From Bryobacterales bacterium (GTDB lineage Bacteria > Acidobacteriota > Terriglobia > Bryobacterales > Bryobacteraceae): a stretch of DNA of 64,000 bases. Below the pieces are notes generated by a model. The model ran no database searches and was not told the origin of the DNA. It was given only the letters and a program-made list of their open reading frames with translations. The position numbers were made by a program, and so were the translations under genes. Where the stretch lies: assembly GCA_009697505.1 (NCBI GenBank), contig SHUD01000005.1, forward strand, positions 1-64,000, written 5' to 3'. Shown here one piece after another: positions 38,783 through 49,624 of the stretch. The stretch's first letter is position 1. Each line of letters opens with the position of its first letter.

Positions 38783-40051
38783 CTATTCACGCACCGTCGA
38801 GAGCGGTCCGTTGACCGTGAAATATTGTTTGCCCACCACCAGAAGTTCCTCCGCCGGGAACCGGGTGATGATTTCGGCGCCGGTTTCCGTGACTACAATT
38901 TCCTCTTCGATGCGCGCCGCGCGCCAGCCATCCTTGGCGGGCCAGAAGGTTTCGAGCGCGAACACCATGCCGGGCTTGATCACGTGCGCGTGCTCGAGCG
39001 ACACCATCCGGCTGATCACGGGTTTCTCCCAGATGGCCAGTCCGATGCCGTGGCCGAACTGGAGCGCGAACGCGGCCTCTTCATTGGGGAATCCGAATTC
39101 CTCTGCCTTGGGCCACACGGATGCGATCTCCGCCGTGGTGCGGCCGGGCTTCACCAGGGCGATGGCCGCGTCCAAGTAGTCGCGGCAGCGCTTGTAGGCG
39201 TCGATCATGCCCTGCGGCGCGTAGCCGACGGTAAACGTACGGTAGTAGCAGGTGCGATACCCCATGTAGGAGTGCAGAATGTCGTAGTACACCGGGTCAC
39301 CGGGACGCAGCGCGCGGTCGGAAAACACATGCGGATGCGGACTGCAGCGTTCTCCGGAGATTGCGTTCACGCCTTCCACGTATTCCGAGCCGTTGTCATA
39401 GAGAAACTTGTTCACCAGACCCACCGCTTCGTTCTCTTTGAATCCGGGACGCATGGCGTGATACAGCTCGTGGTAGGCGCCGTCGACGAGCATGGCCGAA
39501 TGATTCAGGAGTGAGATCTCATCCTGGGTCTTGATCTCCCGCGCGTCGGACATCAACTGTTGGCCGTCGACCACCGTGATGCCCTCCTTTTGCAGGGCGA
39601 ACAGAATCGGCGGTTCCACGATATCGATGCCCACCGGCTCCTTGAGCAGCCCGCGCATTTCAAGTTCGACTTTGATCTTTCGCGCGACGTTTTCGGCGCG
39701 CCCCATTTCCGGCGACATCGCTCCGCGCAGCAGGGGAATCCCGGCGCGCGACCGGTCGCCCAGCCACGGGCAGTTCTGTTCATGATGCCGCGCGGCCGAG
39801 CCGAAGTCCCAAAGAATCGGTTCATCATTCTGCGGTAACAATGTGAAACGGCTGATCTTATCCTGCGCCCAGGTGCCGATGTGCGTCGAGGTCAGATAGC
39901 GGACATTGTTCATGTCGAAGCACAGCAGGGCGCCCATCTCGGAACGCGCCAGCATCGCCTTGGCGCGGGCCAGGCGTTCTTTCCGCAGCCGGTCGAAGTC
40001 GATGCGCTGCTCCCAGTCGACCGCCATCGACCCGTAGTGCTTGATCGCCAT
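38783..40051 (-). CDS. M24-family peptidase (Xaa-Pro/creatinase fold)
   Basis: 'LARAKAMLARSEMGALLCFDMNNVRYLT'; 'FGHGIGLAIWEKPVIS'. Confidence 0.85.
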   Translation of the reverse strand: MAIKHYGSMAVDWEQRIDFDRLRKERLARAKAMLARSEMGALLCFDMNNVRYLTSTHIGTWAQDKISRFTLLPQNDEPILWDFGSAARHHEQNCPWLGDRSRAGIPLLRGAMSPEMGRAENVARKIKVELEMRGLLKEPVGIDIVEPPILFALQKEGITVVDGQQLMSDAREIKTQDEISLLNHSAMLVDGAYHELYHAMRPGFKENEAVGLVNKFLYDNGSEYVEGVNAISGERCSPHPHVFSDRALRPGDPVYYDILHSYMGYRTCYYRTFTVGYAPQGMIDAYKRCRDYLDAAIALVKPGRTTAEIASVWPKAEEFGFPNEEAAFALQFGHGIGLAIWEKPVISRMVSLEHAHVIKPGMVFALETFWPAKDGWRAARIEEEIVVTETGAEIITRFPAEELLVVGKQYFTVNGPLSTVRE

Positions 40052-40947
40052 TACTCGCCTCCCTGTCCTGTCCGCAACCCTGCCATGCGCGCCAGGGCTT
40101 CAAACAGGATCGCAAAATCTTTCTCGGCCAGCCCCATGCCCCGCGCGGCGGTCAGCATTTCATTGGTGACGGCGGTGGTGGGAAGCGGCACGTCCAACTG
40201 GCGCCCCAGTTCCAAGGCCAGCAGCATGTCTTTCTGCATCATGTTGACGTTGAACCAGGCTTCCTCCGGCATGTCCAGCACGAACGGTCCGCGGTACTGC
40301 ACCATGGGCGATCCGATGACGCTGTTCTTCATCACGTCCACGGCTACCTCGCGCCGGATGCCGCTTTTTTCGGCCAACAGGACACCTTCGGAAAACGCGA
40401 GCATCTGCACGGCCAGACTCAAGTTGATCGAGATCTTCATCACCAGTGCCAGCCCATTATCTCCCACGTGCGTCACCTTGGGGCCTAGGTCCAACAACAG
40501 CGGCTTGACGCGCGCGAACGTATCGGCGCGGCCTCCGACCATCACGGAGAGTTTGCCTTGCTGGAGCGTGATCACGCTGCCGGAAACCGGAGCGTCCACC
40601 ATATCCGCGCCTTTCTTGCGAACTGCCGCGGCGAGGTTCCGGCTGACGGCGGGACTCACGGTGCTCATGTCGATCCACACTTTGCCCGCACTGATTGCCG
40701 CGAGCACTCCGTCGGGTCCTTCGGCCACCTGCTGGAGCGCCTCGGAGTTGGTCACCATGGATATAACGAAATCCGCGGCGGCGCAAACGGCTCCTGGAGA
40801 ATCGGCCCAGTGCATGCCCTTGTCGATCAGCCACTGGGCCTTAGAGCGCGTGCGGTTGTAGCCGGTGACCGTATGGCCACGTTGCAGCAGGCGGTCCACC
40901 ATCTGCCCGCCCATCACTCCTAAACCGATAAATCCGACGTTGGCCAT
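40051..40947 (-). CDS. NAD(P)-dependent 3-hydroxyisobutyrate dehydrogenase-type oxidoreductase
   Basis: 'VGFIGLGVMGGQMVDRLLQRGHTVTGYNRT'; 'VDAPVSGS'. Confidence 0.9.
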   Translation of the reverse strand: MANVGFIGLGVMGGQMVDRLLQRGHTVTGYNRTRSKAQWLIDKGMHWADSPGAVCAAADFVISMVTNSEALQQVAEGPDGVLAAISAGKVWIDMSTVSPAVSRNLAAAVRKKGADMVDAPVSGSVITLQQGKLSVMVGGRADTFARVKPLLLDLGPKVTHVGDNGLALVMKISINLSLAVQMLAFSEGVLLAEKSGIRREVAVDVMKNSVIGSPMVQYRGPFVLDMPEEAWFNVNMMQKDMLLALELGRQLDVPLPTTAVTNEMLTAARGMGLAEKDFAILFEALARMAGLRTGQGGE

Positions 40948-41000
40948 GTACGAGTTCTCCTGAATTGAGAGCAACTGAAATTTTGACACAATGAAGGCTC

Positions 41001-41393
41001 ATGCAGGGTGTCCAGATTTTTGGCGTGAAAAGCTCACCGGCAACCCGCGCCGCCGAACGCTTCTTCAAGGAGCGCCGCGTGCAGATTCATTTCGTGGACT
41101 TAAGCCAGAGGCCCATGTCGCCGGGTGAGATTAAACGGTTCCAAGACCGTTTCGGATTAGAAGGATTGCTGGATCGGGAAGGGAAGCTGTACGCCGACGC
41201 GGGCCTGAAATATTTGAAGATATCCGGCGCGGAGATGCTGTCCCGCTGCGAACGAGAGCCGAGACTGCTGCTCCTGCCTCTGGTTCGCGCGGGCAACCTG
41301 CTCAGCGCCGGACACGATGAAAACGCCTGGAAGGCGATGACCGCGCCGCTCAGTAACGGGCCTAGTAACGGGCCGGCTAAGGGGCCGGCGTAG
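41001..41393 (+). CDS. ArsC/Spx-family protein
   Basis: 'GVQIFGVKSSPATRAAERFFKERRVQIHFVDLSQRPMSPGEIKRF'. Confidence 0.75.
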   Translation: MQGVQIFGVKSSPATRAAERFFKERRVQIHFVDLSQRPMSPGEIKRFQDRFGLEGLLDREGKLYADAGLKYLKISGAEMLSRCEREPRLLLLPLVRAGNLLSAGHDENAWKAMTAPLSNGPSNGPAKGPA

Positions 41394-41766
41394 CGACCGG
41401 CTTGCCTTTTTCTACATAGAAAACGCCGGAAAGCTTGGCCTGTTGCGAGCCAATGTTCTTGGCGTCGTGTATCTTGCCGGCGGGAATGATGAAGCCCTCG
41501 CCCGCCTTGTACTTCTTGGGAGCCTCGCCGTCGATGGAGATTTCCATCTCGCCTTCAATCACATAGGTGATTTCCTCGCCGGGATGGGTATGCCGGCCCA
41601 CGGCCACGCCCGGGTTGATCTCGATGCGCGCGATCAACGCTTCGCGGCCGGGAAAGGATACGTCCGCCTTTGCTACGATGACCCGCTGAAAGCCGGGATT
41701 CTGCGCCAGCAGCGCCCCGGCGGCGATCACCAGCCCAATAACGGTCCACTTGGAAATTGATTTCAT
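41377..41766 (-). CDS. Cupin-domain secreted protein
   Basis: Signal peptide; 'GVAVGRHTHPGEEITYVIEGEMEISIDGEAPKKYKAGEGFIIPAGKIHDAKN'. Confidence 0.85.
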   Translation of the reverse strand: MKSISKWTVIGLVIAAGALLAQNPGFQRVIVAKADVSFPGREALIARIEINPGVAVGRHTHPGEEITYVIEGEMEISIDGEAPKKYKAGEGFIIPAGKIHDAKNIGSQQAKLSGVFYVEKGKPVATPAP

Positions 41767-41826
41767 GTGTTCTCCCTACAAACAGACCCGGACACTCAGG
41801 TGCCCGGGTCTCTTCTTCTGCCTTCT

Positions 41827-42669
41827 CTAGAACAGCGCGGTTGCCCGGCGGGCCCAGGGCTTGCCCTTTTCCTTGGAAACCTTCTCCACGTCGTTGACGT
41901 AGGCGCCGGTCTGCGTCAGGACGTGATGCAAATCGTTGCCGACGCCGATCAGTGAGAAGCCCTTATCCAGGAACTCGCCCACGCGCGAAGTACCAAACAG
42001 GAAGATGCCCAGGATCACGTTGTTCTTCTTGGCCGCCGCGATCAGCTTGTCGGTGGCGGCGCCCAATTCCGGCGACGTGTACATGTGGGGGAACTCGTAT
42101 TTCTCAAACAAGCCCATGGACATGCACAAGTCGTTTTGCCCCAGGAATAGCATGTCGACGCCCGGAATGGCCGCGATTTCATCCATGTTCTTAATGCAAT
42201 CCGCGGTTTCCACCTGCAACGCGGTGATGATGTTGGCGTTGGCATTGCCCGCGTATCCCAACAATCCAGCCTTGTTCATGCTGCGCTGCGGGAAATACAC
42301 GGAGCGGGTGCCGGTGGTGGGGTAACGCGTGCAGCTCACGGCCTGGCGGGCTTCGTCCGCCGTGTTGATGTAGGGGACTAGAACGCCATCGGCTCCCATG
42401 TCGAGCGCCTGCTGAATCCCGGGCCGGTCCGCATAGCCGCCCACACGCACCAGGGATTTGGCGCCGCCGCTGGCGACGCCCGCCAGCATGGCCGACAAGG
42501 TCTCATAACTCATGGGACCGTGCTGGGTGTCGACCAGAAGCCAGTCATAGCCGCTGTGCGCCAACTGCTCTGCCACCGTCGGGCTATGAGAATTGACGAA
42601 AATTCCGAGTTTCGGGGTTCCTTCCCGCAATTGTTTCTTGAATTCCGCACCGCTCAATACTGCGCTCAT
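41827..42669 (-). CDS. HpcH/HpaI aldolase/citrate lyase family protein
   Basis: Start at 42669 (MSAVLSGAEFKKQLREGTPKLGIFVNSHSPTVAEQLAHSGYDWLLVDTQHGPM). Confidence 0.88.
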   Translation of the reverse strand: MSAVLSGAEFKKQLREGTPKLGIFVNSHSPTVAEQLAHSGYDWLLVDTQHGPMSYETLSAMLAGVASGGAKSLVRVGGYADRPGIQQALDMGADGVLVPYINTADEARQAVSCTRYPTTGTRSVYFPQRSMNKAGLLGYAGNANANIITALQVETADCIKNMDEIAAIPGVDMLFLGQNDLCMSMGLFEKYEFPHMYTSPELGAATDKLIAAAKKNNVILGIFLFGTSRVGEFLDKGFSLIGVGNDLHHVLTQTGAYVNDVEKVSKEKGKPWARRATALF

Positions 42670-42801
42670 TCTGTGTTCTCCTGATGGATTGCCAGTCTTG
42701 ACTTGGCCGAGGTTCTCAGTATAAGCCAGTGGAAACGGCTTGCACAACAAAGAGGGAACCAGGTGAGTTATGATGATTTGCTGTAGAAGGAGTTTCAGTT
42801 T

Positions 42802-43224
42802 ATGAACCTCACCCAGTTGGTGATCTTGCCCGCGGTTGCGGCCGCTATGCTGATGACTGCCCCCCTCGCCTCGGCGCAGTCTCTCGATTTTGATACGTAC
42901 AAAAGCAAGGTCGAGCCGATCTTCCTGAAGAAGCGTCCGCCGCATGCCCGTTGCGTGGTGTGCCATTCCAACAGCAACAACGCGTTCCGCCTGGAGGCCC
43001 TGCCGAAGGGAGTCAAAGAATATACCCAGGAGCAATCGCGGAAGAACTTCGCTAGCGTGACGAACCTGGTGAAGCCGGGAAATCCGGAGGGCAGCCGTTT
43101 ACTGATTCACCCGCTCACCCGGGAAGCCGGTGGCGATCTGTTCCACAACGGTGGGCGCCAGTTTGCGTCGCAAAAAGATCCGGATTGGCTGACCATCGCC
43201 GACTGGGTCAAGAAGGGCAAATAA
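42802..43224 (+). CDS. Secreted protein with single CxxCH heme motif
   Basis: Signal peptide; 'ARCVVCHSNSNNAFRLEAL'. Confidence 0.7.
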   Translation: MNLTQLVILPAVAAAMLMTAPLASAQSLDFDTYKSKVEPIFLKKRPPHARCVVCHSNSNNAFRLEALPKGVKEYTQEQSRKNFASVTNLVKPGNPEGSRLLIHPLTREAGGDLFHNGGRQFASQKDPDWLTIADWVKKGK

Positions 43225-43272
43225 GTTCCGCTGCAAAGAACCCCCGGGGATCCGTGGTGCGGATCGCCCGGG

Positions 43273-44760
43273 TTAGCTTTCTTGGTACTCTCCAAACACC
43301 TTACGCAGTACGTCGGAGATCTCTCCCACCGTAGCTTTCGCCGCGCAGCATGCCAAGACATGCGGCATCAGGTTGTCTGTTGACCGCGCGGCTTTTTCCA
43401 GTTCCGCCAGGCACGCCGCCCAGATTGCGGCATCCCGGCCCGACCGTAAGTCGCGCACACGCTCGATCTGGCGGCGCTCAATAGTGGGGTCCATCTTAAA
43501 CCCGGGTGGGGTGGCGGATGGCTGCTCCTGGAACTTGTTCATACCCACGACGATGGCTTCGCCGCGCTCGACCTTCTGTTGATAGTCGTACGCCGCGTTC
43601 TGGATTTCACGCTGGATGTAGCCGTCTTCAATGGCGCGCAGCGTGCCGCCCATTTTGTCGATGCGGGCGATGTAGTCCTCGGCCCCGCGCTCGATCTCGC
43701 CGGTCAGCTTTTCGATATACTCGCTGCCGCCCAAGGGGTCGGGCTCGGCGGTGACGCCGCTTTCGTAGGCGATCACCTGCTGGGTGCGCAGTGCGATCCG
43801 CGCCGCGTGTTCGGTGGGAAGTCCCAGCGCTTCGTCCTGGCTGTTGGTGTGCAGGGATTGCGTGCCCCCTAAAACAGCGGCCAAGGCCTGGAGGGTGGTA
43901 CGCACGACGTTCACTTCGGGTTGCTGCGCCGTCAGCGTGGAGCCTGCCGTCTGCGTATGGAAGCGCAGCATCATGGAGCGCGGGTCCTGGGCGGCGAAGC
44001 GTTCCTTCATGATGCGCGCCCACAGCCTGCGCGCCGCGCGGAACTTGGCGATTTCCTCGAAGAAGTTGTTGTGCGCGTTAAAGAAAAACGAAAGCCGCGG
44101 GGCGAACGAATCAATGGCGAGTCCCGCGGCCAGTGCCGCCTCCACGTAAGCAATGGCGTCGGCCAGAGTGAAAGCGACTTCCTGAACTGCCGTGGAGCCC
44201 GCTTCGCGAATGTGATAGCCGCTGATGGATATGGTGTTCCACTCGGGCACTTCGCGGCCGGCCCACGCAAATAGGTCCGTGATAATGCGCATGGCCGGGC
44301 GGGGAGGATAGATGTAGGTGCCGCGCGCGATGTATTCCTTCAGGATGTCGTTTTGGATGGTGCCGTTGAGCTTCCTGCCGTTCGCCCCTTGTCCGCGCGC
44401 CACCAGAACATAGAGTGCCAGCAAAATAGCCGCTGTCGAATTAATCGTCATCGACGTGCTGACCTGCTCCAGAGGGATTTGTTCGAACAGCAACTCCATG
44501 TCGGCGAGGGAAGCGATGGACACTCCCACTTTGCCGACTTCACCGCCGGCGAGAGGATGATCCGGGTCCAGGCCCATTTGTGTCGGCAAGTCGAAGGCGA
44601 CCGAAAGCCCGGTGGTTCCCTGGGAAAGCAGGTACCGATACCGCTGGTTGCTCTCTTCCGCCGAGCCGAAGCCCGCGTACTGGCGCATGGTCCACAGCCG
44701 CGCGCGGTACATGTCTCTGTAGATGCCGCGCGTGAAAGGGAATTCGCCGGGCTTGTTCAT
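43273..44760 (-). CDS. Methylmalonyl-CoA mutase large-subunit catalytic domain (MeaA/IcmA-like)
   Basis: '[44 protein letters not shown]'; '[34 protein letters not shown]'. Confidence 0.92.
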   Translation of the reverse strand: MNKPGEFPFTRGIYRDMYRARLWTMRQYAGFGSAEESNQRYRYLLSQGTTGLSVAFDLPTQMGLDPDHPLAGGEVGKVGVSIASLADMELLFEQIPLEQVSTSMTINSTAAILLALYVLVARGQGANGRKLNGTIQNDILKEYIARGTYIYPPRPAMRIITDLFAWAGREVPEWNTISISGYHIREAGSTAVQEVAFTLADAIAYVEAALAAGLAIDSFAPRLSFFFNAHNNFFEEIAKFRAARRLWARIMKERFAAQDPRSMMLRFHTQTAGSTLTAQQPEVNVVRTTLQALAAVLGGTQSLHTNSQDEALGLPTEHAARIALRTQQVIAYESGVTAEPDPLGGSEYIEKLTGEIERGAEDYIARIDKMGGTLRAIEDGYIQREIQNAAYDYQQKVERGEAIVVGMNKFQEQPSATPPGFKMDPTIERRQIERVRDLRSGRDAAIWAACLAELEKAARSTDNLMPHVLACCAAKATVGEISDVLRKVFGEYQES

Positions 44761-44770
44761 GCGCGCGGGC

Positions 44771-45043
44771 TCAGGAACGCGAGATCTTGCGGGCCTTGAG
44801 GAAGGAAGTAATGCCGAAGTATCCCATCAGCAAGCCGAACATCCCCGGCATGGCGATGCGGAATAGGCCTTCGATGTCTCCCTGAAACTCGCGCACCGCG
44901 CGGAACACATAGAACGCCGCCAGGACCGTGAAGATCATGAAGAGAAAGCCGATGACCTCGTTCCACAGGGCATGCAAGGGGCGCACCACGTTGGGCCACA
45001 CATGCTGTATGAACTTGGAAATCAAACGCCCCATCGGTTTCAT
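44771..45043 (-). CDS. Small membrane protein, conserved hypothetical
   Basis: C-terminal part of ORF 44771..46060; start at 45043; two hydrophobic segments. Confidence 0.6.
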   Translation of the reverse strand: MKPMGRLISKFIQHVWPNVVRPLHALWNEVIGFLFMIFTVLAAFYVFRAVREFQGDIEGLFRIAMPGMFGLLMGYFGITSFLKARKISRS

Positions 45044-45169
45044 CCTACCAGACCTGCGGCAGCGGGACGGCTGGCGGGAAACCTCTGTCGAAAGCCTGGT
45101 TTTCCGTCGATATGATGGTATTCTGTAGGTGCAAAGAGAGGCCATCTGGACGACCGGCTCAAAGATCTG

Positions 45170-45466
45170 ATGAAGGAACTCGGCGACGCGATTAACGAGT
45201 CCCTTTCCGATTCCGACCGCATCGCGGCCGCGATCGGGGAAATTAAGAGCGCCGGTTATGACGTTTTCCTGGTGCTCGAAGCCACCATCGGCTTCAATAA
45301 ACGCGAAGAGGGCGACCAGGAAGACGGTTCCGAGCAGGATGAAGCAGTCGAGTTTGACGCCGCACCGGAAACCGGCCGCCGCAAGCTCAGCAAGATCAAG
45401 CTCACCTCCCAGGATCAGAAGTTCCTGCGCGCCCTCAAGATTTCCGTCGAAGACGAAAAGCACTAG
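45170..45466 (+). CDS. Conserved hypothetical small acidic protein
   Basis: ORF with upstream spacer; 'SDRIAAAIGEIKSAGYDVFLVLEATIGF'. Confidence 0.5.
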   Translation: MKELGDAINESLSDSDRIAAAIGEIKSAGYDVFLVLEATIGFNKREEGDQEDGSEQDEAVEFDAAPETGRRKLSKIKLTSQDQKFLRALKISVEDEKH

Positions 45467-45493
45467 GGCGCCAGTTCTTGTAAACTGGTTCCG

Positions 45494-46774
45494 TTGCATC
45501 CCGCACTTGGGAAGGCTTTGCGCGGTGGTCCGCACGAGGCGTCCCTGGCGATTGAGCGTTTTCTCAAGGCCAGTAAGAAACCCGTTCTCATCGAGCCCGG
45601 ACACGATCCGTTTACGATCCTTCCCGATGCGTTCGTGGCGACCGTGCGCCCGTCCGCGCTCACGATCGAATGCTGGGATGAGAAACGGAATCTCGCGCGG
45701 CGAGTGACCCGCGTCAGGCTGGAGCGGCCGGGGCGCCTGGAACTCGCAGTCGAGCACTTTGGTGGAGCCACGGGCACGTTGACCCTGGTCGATCTGGATC
45801 GCACCGTGCACCGCGACGCCGCCCGCAAAGGCGCGCGTCTCAAGTATCGCGAGCGTTTCCGGCAATCGCTCCACCGGCAGTTCCCGGATTGGCGCCTGGT
45901 GGAACTGAGCACCGAACAGGATTTGCACCACAGCCTGTCTCCTGCTTATCCGCGGGCGCTTCTGCGGAGGGGGCGAACCGCGATTGCGGCCATCGGAGTG
46001 GCGGAAGACTCGCCGTTGCCCGAACAGGCGCTGAGTTTCGGCCTGATCTGGCTGGATCACCTGCGGCGGCGGGAGCCGAAACTAGCGATGGAAGCTTTGG
46101 CCATCTTTGTCCCGGCAGGCAAGGAGAACCACCTCTGCCATCGTGTCCGCTGTCTCGATCCCCAGGCGGCACGCTACTTCGTATTTGTCCATGATGGCGT
46201 CAGCTATGAGCAACAGGTGGACCCGCTGGACTACACGAATCTGGACACGAAACTCGACCCGGGCGGCAGCGGGCGGCGAAAGCACCGCGAACCCCATACC
46301 GGCTAGCCCGAGGCGCTGTTTGAAGCGCGCATCCGCGCCGACATTGAATCTTTGGATGCCACCCTCCACGCTCAGCCCGTGTATGGCCAGGTTACGGAAT
46401 TCGCCGGAGGCGACCGGGGCATCATCGACCTGCTGGCTGTGGATCGGGACGGACGACTGGCCGTGATCGAGCTCAAAGTCGACCAGGACATCCACCTGCC
46501 GTTGCAGGCACTGGATTACTGGATGAGGGTCCACTGGCACCTGGAACGGGGAGAGTTCGCGGAGCGGGGATATTTTAGCGGGATTCCGTTGCGAGCCGGC
46601 CCGCCGCGGCTGTTGCTGGTGGCGCCCGCCCTGGAGTTCCATCCGTCCAAAGAAACCGTACTAGGCTTTTTCCGTCCGGATATCCCCGTGGAAAGGGTTG
46701 GACTCGGGATACAATGGAGGCAGGAGCTAAAGGTGATGTTCCGGGCTCCCGGGAAGACGAATTCCGGCACGTAG
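45494..46774 (+). pseudogene. Nuclease-like (PD-(D/E)XK-type) protein interrupted by an in-frame TAG at 46304-46306
   Basis: ORFs 45494..46306 and 46352..46774 share a frame; C-terminal 'GDRGIIDLLAVDRDGRLAVIELKVDQDIHLPLQALDYW'. Confidence 0.7.
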
Positions 46775-46778
46775 CTTT

Positions 46779-47648
46779 TTGGCAGACATGTCCCTGGTTG
46801 TCCTCCGCGAAATCAAACACGCACTCTCCGCGCTGAATCCGCGCGAGCTACGCCAGGAGGCTGAGCGTCCGGTGCGCGTGGGAATCTTGGCTCCGTCGGC
46901 CGACGTGCTGGGCCAGATGGAAACCTACTTCGTTCCTAGGCATTATTCCCCCAAACGCCGTGCCGAAGCATTAAAATTGCTGGTCCGGGGCGGGGGACCG
47001 TCCTGCGATCTGGAGATCTACGATGCTTCGATCCTGCGTCCGGCGAGTGCGTTTTCCTTGGACGCGGAATCTCCCGACACCTGCATCCGCAAGATCCTGC
47101 GCGCCCGCCCGGAATTGACGCTGCCCTTGGCCCGCCGCCTGTATCCGTTCCGCAAGCCGGCGGCCCATCGCGTCATCCGCACTGTCGCGAAAGAGAACGC
47201 CCTGTTTTGCCTGGCGACCGCCATTCCCGATGTCATCCCCAGCCTGGCGATGATTCCCTGGGCGGCCGGCGAATTCGCCTCCGATACCATTTTCCTCACG
47301 GTCAATCAGATCCGCATGGCCTTCATGTTGGCAGCCGCCAGCGACCGCGCCATTGGTTATCGCGAGCAGCGCTCCGAGATTGCCTCGATTGTCGCCGGGT
47401 CGTTCGGCTGGCGCGCGATTGCCCGCGAACTGATCGGCAAAGTCCCCTTTGGGGGCGGCCTGATTCCGAAGGCCGCTATCGCTTACGCCGGCACCTTCGC
47501 CGTCGGGCTGTCGATCGAACGACTTTACCGGTTGGGCTATGGATTCACGCGTGACGAGCGCCGGGCGGCTTATGAAGAGGCCTATGAAAATGGCAAGCAG
47601 ATTGCGAACATGCTGTTGGAAACGTTCCGGCATCAGAGGGCCAGTTGA
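46779..47648 (+). CDS. DUF697-like membrane-associated protein
   Basis: 'NQIRMAFMLAAASDRAIGYREQRSEIASIVAGSFGWRAIARELIGKVPFGGGLIPKAAIAYAGTFAVG'. Confidence 0.5.
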   Translation: MADMSLVVLREIKHALSALNPRELRQEAERPVRVGILAPSADVLGQMETYFVPRHYSPKRRAEALKLLVRGGGPSCDLEIYDASILRPASAFSLDAESPDTCIRKILRARPELTLPLARRLYPFRKPAAHRVIRTVAKENALFCLATAIPDVIPSLAMIPWAAGEFASDTIFLTVNQIRMAFMLAAASDRAIGYREQRSEIASIVAGSFGWRAIARELIGKVPFGGGLIPKAAIAYAGTFAVGLSIERLYRLGYGFTRDERRAAYEEAYENGKQIANMLLETFRHQRAS

Positions 47649-47694
47649 AACGCATCCCGCCTGGGACGCATCTACTATTGCAAGGAGGAGTCTC

Positions 47695-48490
47695 GTGCGA
47701 ATCTTAACCCCATTCTTGTTACTGGCTAGCCTTGGATTACTGGCAAGCCTTGGGCTGGCCGATACGGTCACCTTCCGCGATGGACATAGCGTTAACGGAT
47801 CATTTCTAGGCGGCGACGCCAGGAGCGTCCGCATCGCCGTAGGCGACCGCGTGGAGACCTACTCGCTGGGCGAAATCACGCGTATTTCCTTCGGGGACAC
47901 GGCACAGACGGCGGTGGCGCCGCCGGTCCTGCGCACGCCTCCCGAGCCCACCAGCCACCCCGCGCCGGCAACTGGCATCCCCGGAGCGTACCATTCCCAC
48001 GGGCACGGTGTTCACCATCCGCATGGTGGATAGCGTGGATTCCGAGCGCGACCGGGTAGGCCAGACCTTCAAGGCTTCCATGGATGAACCCGTGACAGAC
48101 GGCGCTGGGAACACCGTCATTCAGCGGGGAGCGGATGTAACCGTGAAGTTGGTTGACGATAAGCAATCCGGCAAGATTGAAGGCAAGACCATCCTGACGT
48201 TGGACATCGTGTCCGTAAAGGTGGGCGGACGTGAGGTGGAAATCGATACCACGTCAATTACCCAGGAGAGCGGATCCCGCACGGCCCGCAGCGGCAAGGT
48301 GATTGGCGGCACGGCGGCAGTCGGCGCCATCATCGGGGCGATTGCCGGCGGAGGTAGAGGCGCCGCGATCGGAGCGGGCGCCGGCGCCGGCGCGGGTACA
48401 GCCGTGCAAATGGCCACCAAGGGGCAACGCGTCCGCGTTCCTTCGGAAACCCGGCTGACCTTCACTCTCCAGCAGGCCGTCCGGCTCTAG
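47695..48490 (+). pseudogene. Secreted glycine-zipper protein split by a frameshift
   Basis: Frame 1: signal peptide 'LTPFLLLASLGLLASLGLADTVTFRDGHSVNG...'; frame 2: '...ERTIPTGTVFTIRMVDSVDSERDRVGQTFKAS...GGTAAVGAIIGAIAGGGRGAAIGAGAGAGAG'. Confidence 0.65.
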
Positions 48491-48524
48491 ACCAAGTCAG
48501 AACCCTGCTACACTGACAGATGTT

Positions 48525-48695
48525 ATGGCTATCAGTAAGGATCTGCTGGAGATCCTCGTCTGCCCGTTGTGTAAAGCCGCACTCGAGCTAAAGCAAGACG
48601 AGAATGGCCTGAAATGTGTGAAGTGTAAGCGGGTTTACCCCATTCGCGACGACATCCCCGTGATGCTGGTCGATGAAGCCCGCGTCGAAGATTAG
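48525..48695 (+). CDS. Trm112-family zinc-ribbon protein (56 aa)
   Basis: Translated by hand: [56 protein letters not shown]. Confidence 0.88.
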   Translation: MAISKDLLEILVCPLCKAALELKQDENGLKCVKCKRVYPIRDDIPVMLVDEARVED

Positions 48696-49614
48696 GCGGC
48701 GACTAGGCGTCACGCGAAAAATGAAGAACTTACTGGAGCGGCTTCCTCCACGCTCCCGGATCGCTGTGATTCGTTTGCGGTCGCTCGGCGACTGCGTTCT
48801 CACCACTCCTGCCCTCGCTCTCCTCAAGGCCCACCGTCCCGATCTGCATGTTTCCGTGGTCGTCGAACGACGTTTTGCTGAGATGTTCGAAGACAATCCC
48901 GATGTTGACGCCATCGGGGAGAAGCCCAACCACCCGCTGCTTGCGCTGAACCTGCATGGTGGCACGCGGAGCATGATGCTTACGGCGACCTCCGGCGCCA
49001 AGTATCGCGTGGGCTTCGGGCATCATAGTTTCAGCTTCGTTTATACCCACAAGATTCCCAGAGCGCAGGAGATCCTCGGCGAGGAAAGGCCCGTGCATAC
49101 CGCCGAACATTTGGCATCAGCCATGTTCTGGTTGGGAGTTCCGCGCGTCGAGATTCCGCGGGCGAAACTGGTGGCGCGCAGCAAGCCGAACTATCCGCCG
49201 TATGTGGTGGTCCATCCCTTTGCTTCCGCGCCTCCGAAAGCCTGGCCGCGGGAGCGCTTTGCCGCGCTGGCGGCGCAGTTGCAGTCGCAGGGGTGGGAGC
49301 CGATGATTCTGGCGGGCCCCGCCGACGATGCATCCGCGTTTTCGCAATTCCAGGTTTTTCGTAACGCGCCCTTGAGCGACGTGAAGAATCTGATGTCCGG
49401 CGCGACGCTGTTCGTGGGTAACGACAGCGGCCCGGCGCACATCGCGGCGGCGTTCGGAGTTCCCGTGGTGGTGCTGTTTGGTCCGTCCAACCCCGTCACT
49501 TGGGCTCCGTGGCGCACCGAAGCGCGGGTGTTGACGTCGCAGGGCTCCATTGACAAGATCGCGTTGGCCGAAGTCAGCGCGGCGGCGGAGAGCCTGGTGA
49601 GGACGGCTCAGTGA
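48673..49614 (+). CDS. Glycosyltransferase family 9 (heptosyltransferase-like)
   Basis: '[28 protein letters not shown]'; '[31 protein letters not shown]'; start may be 48721. Confidence 0.9.
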   Translation: MKPASKIRRRLGVTRKMKNLLERLPPRSRIAVIRLRSLGDCVLTTPALALLKAHRPDLHVSVVVERRFAEMFEDNPDVDAIGEKPNHPLLALNLHGGTRSMMLTATSGAKYRVGFGHHSFSFVYTHKIPRAQEILGEERPVHTAEHLASAMFWLGVPRVEIPRAKLVARSKPNYPPYVVVHPFASAPPKAWPRERFAALAAQLQSQGWEPMILAGPADDASAFSQFQVFRNAPLSDVKNLMSGATLFVGNDSGPAHIAAAFGVPVVVLFGPSNPVTWAPWRTEARVLTSQGSIDKIALAEVSAAAESLVRTAQ

Positions 49615-49624
49615 GAACAACCCA

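Noticed and set aside
42670-43035. N-terminal extension of the HpaI aldolase ORF
   Set aside because: Overlaps the divergent cytochrome gene; the family normally begins near MSAVLSGAEFKKQL.
45044-46060. N-terminal extension of the 429-aa ORF 44771..46060
   Set aside because: Runs antisense to the gene at 45494; only the last ~91 codons look like a membrane protein.
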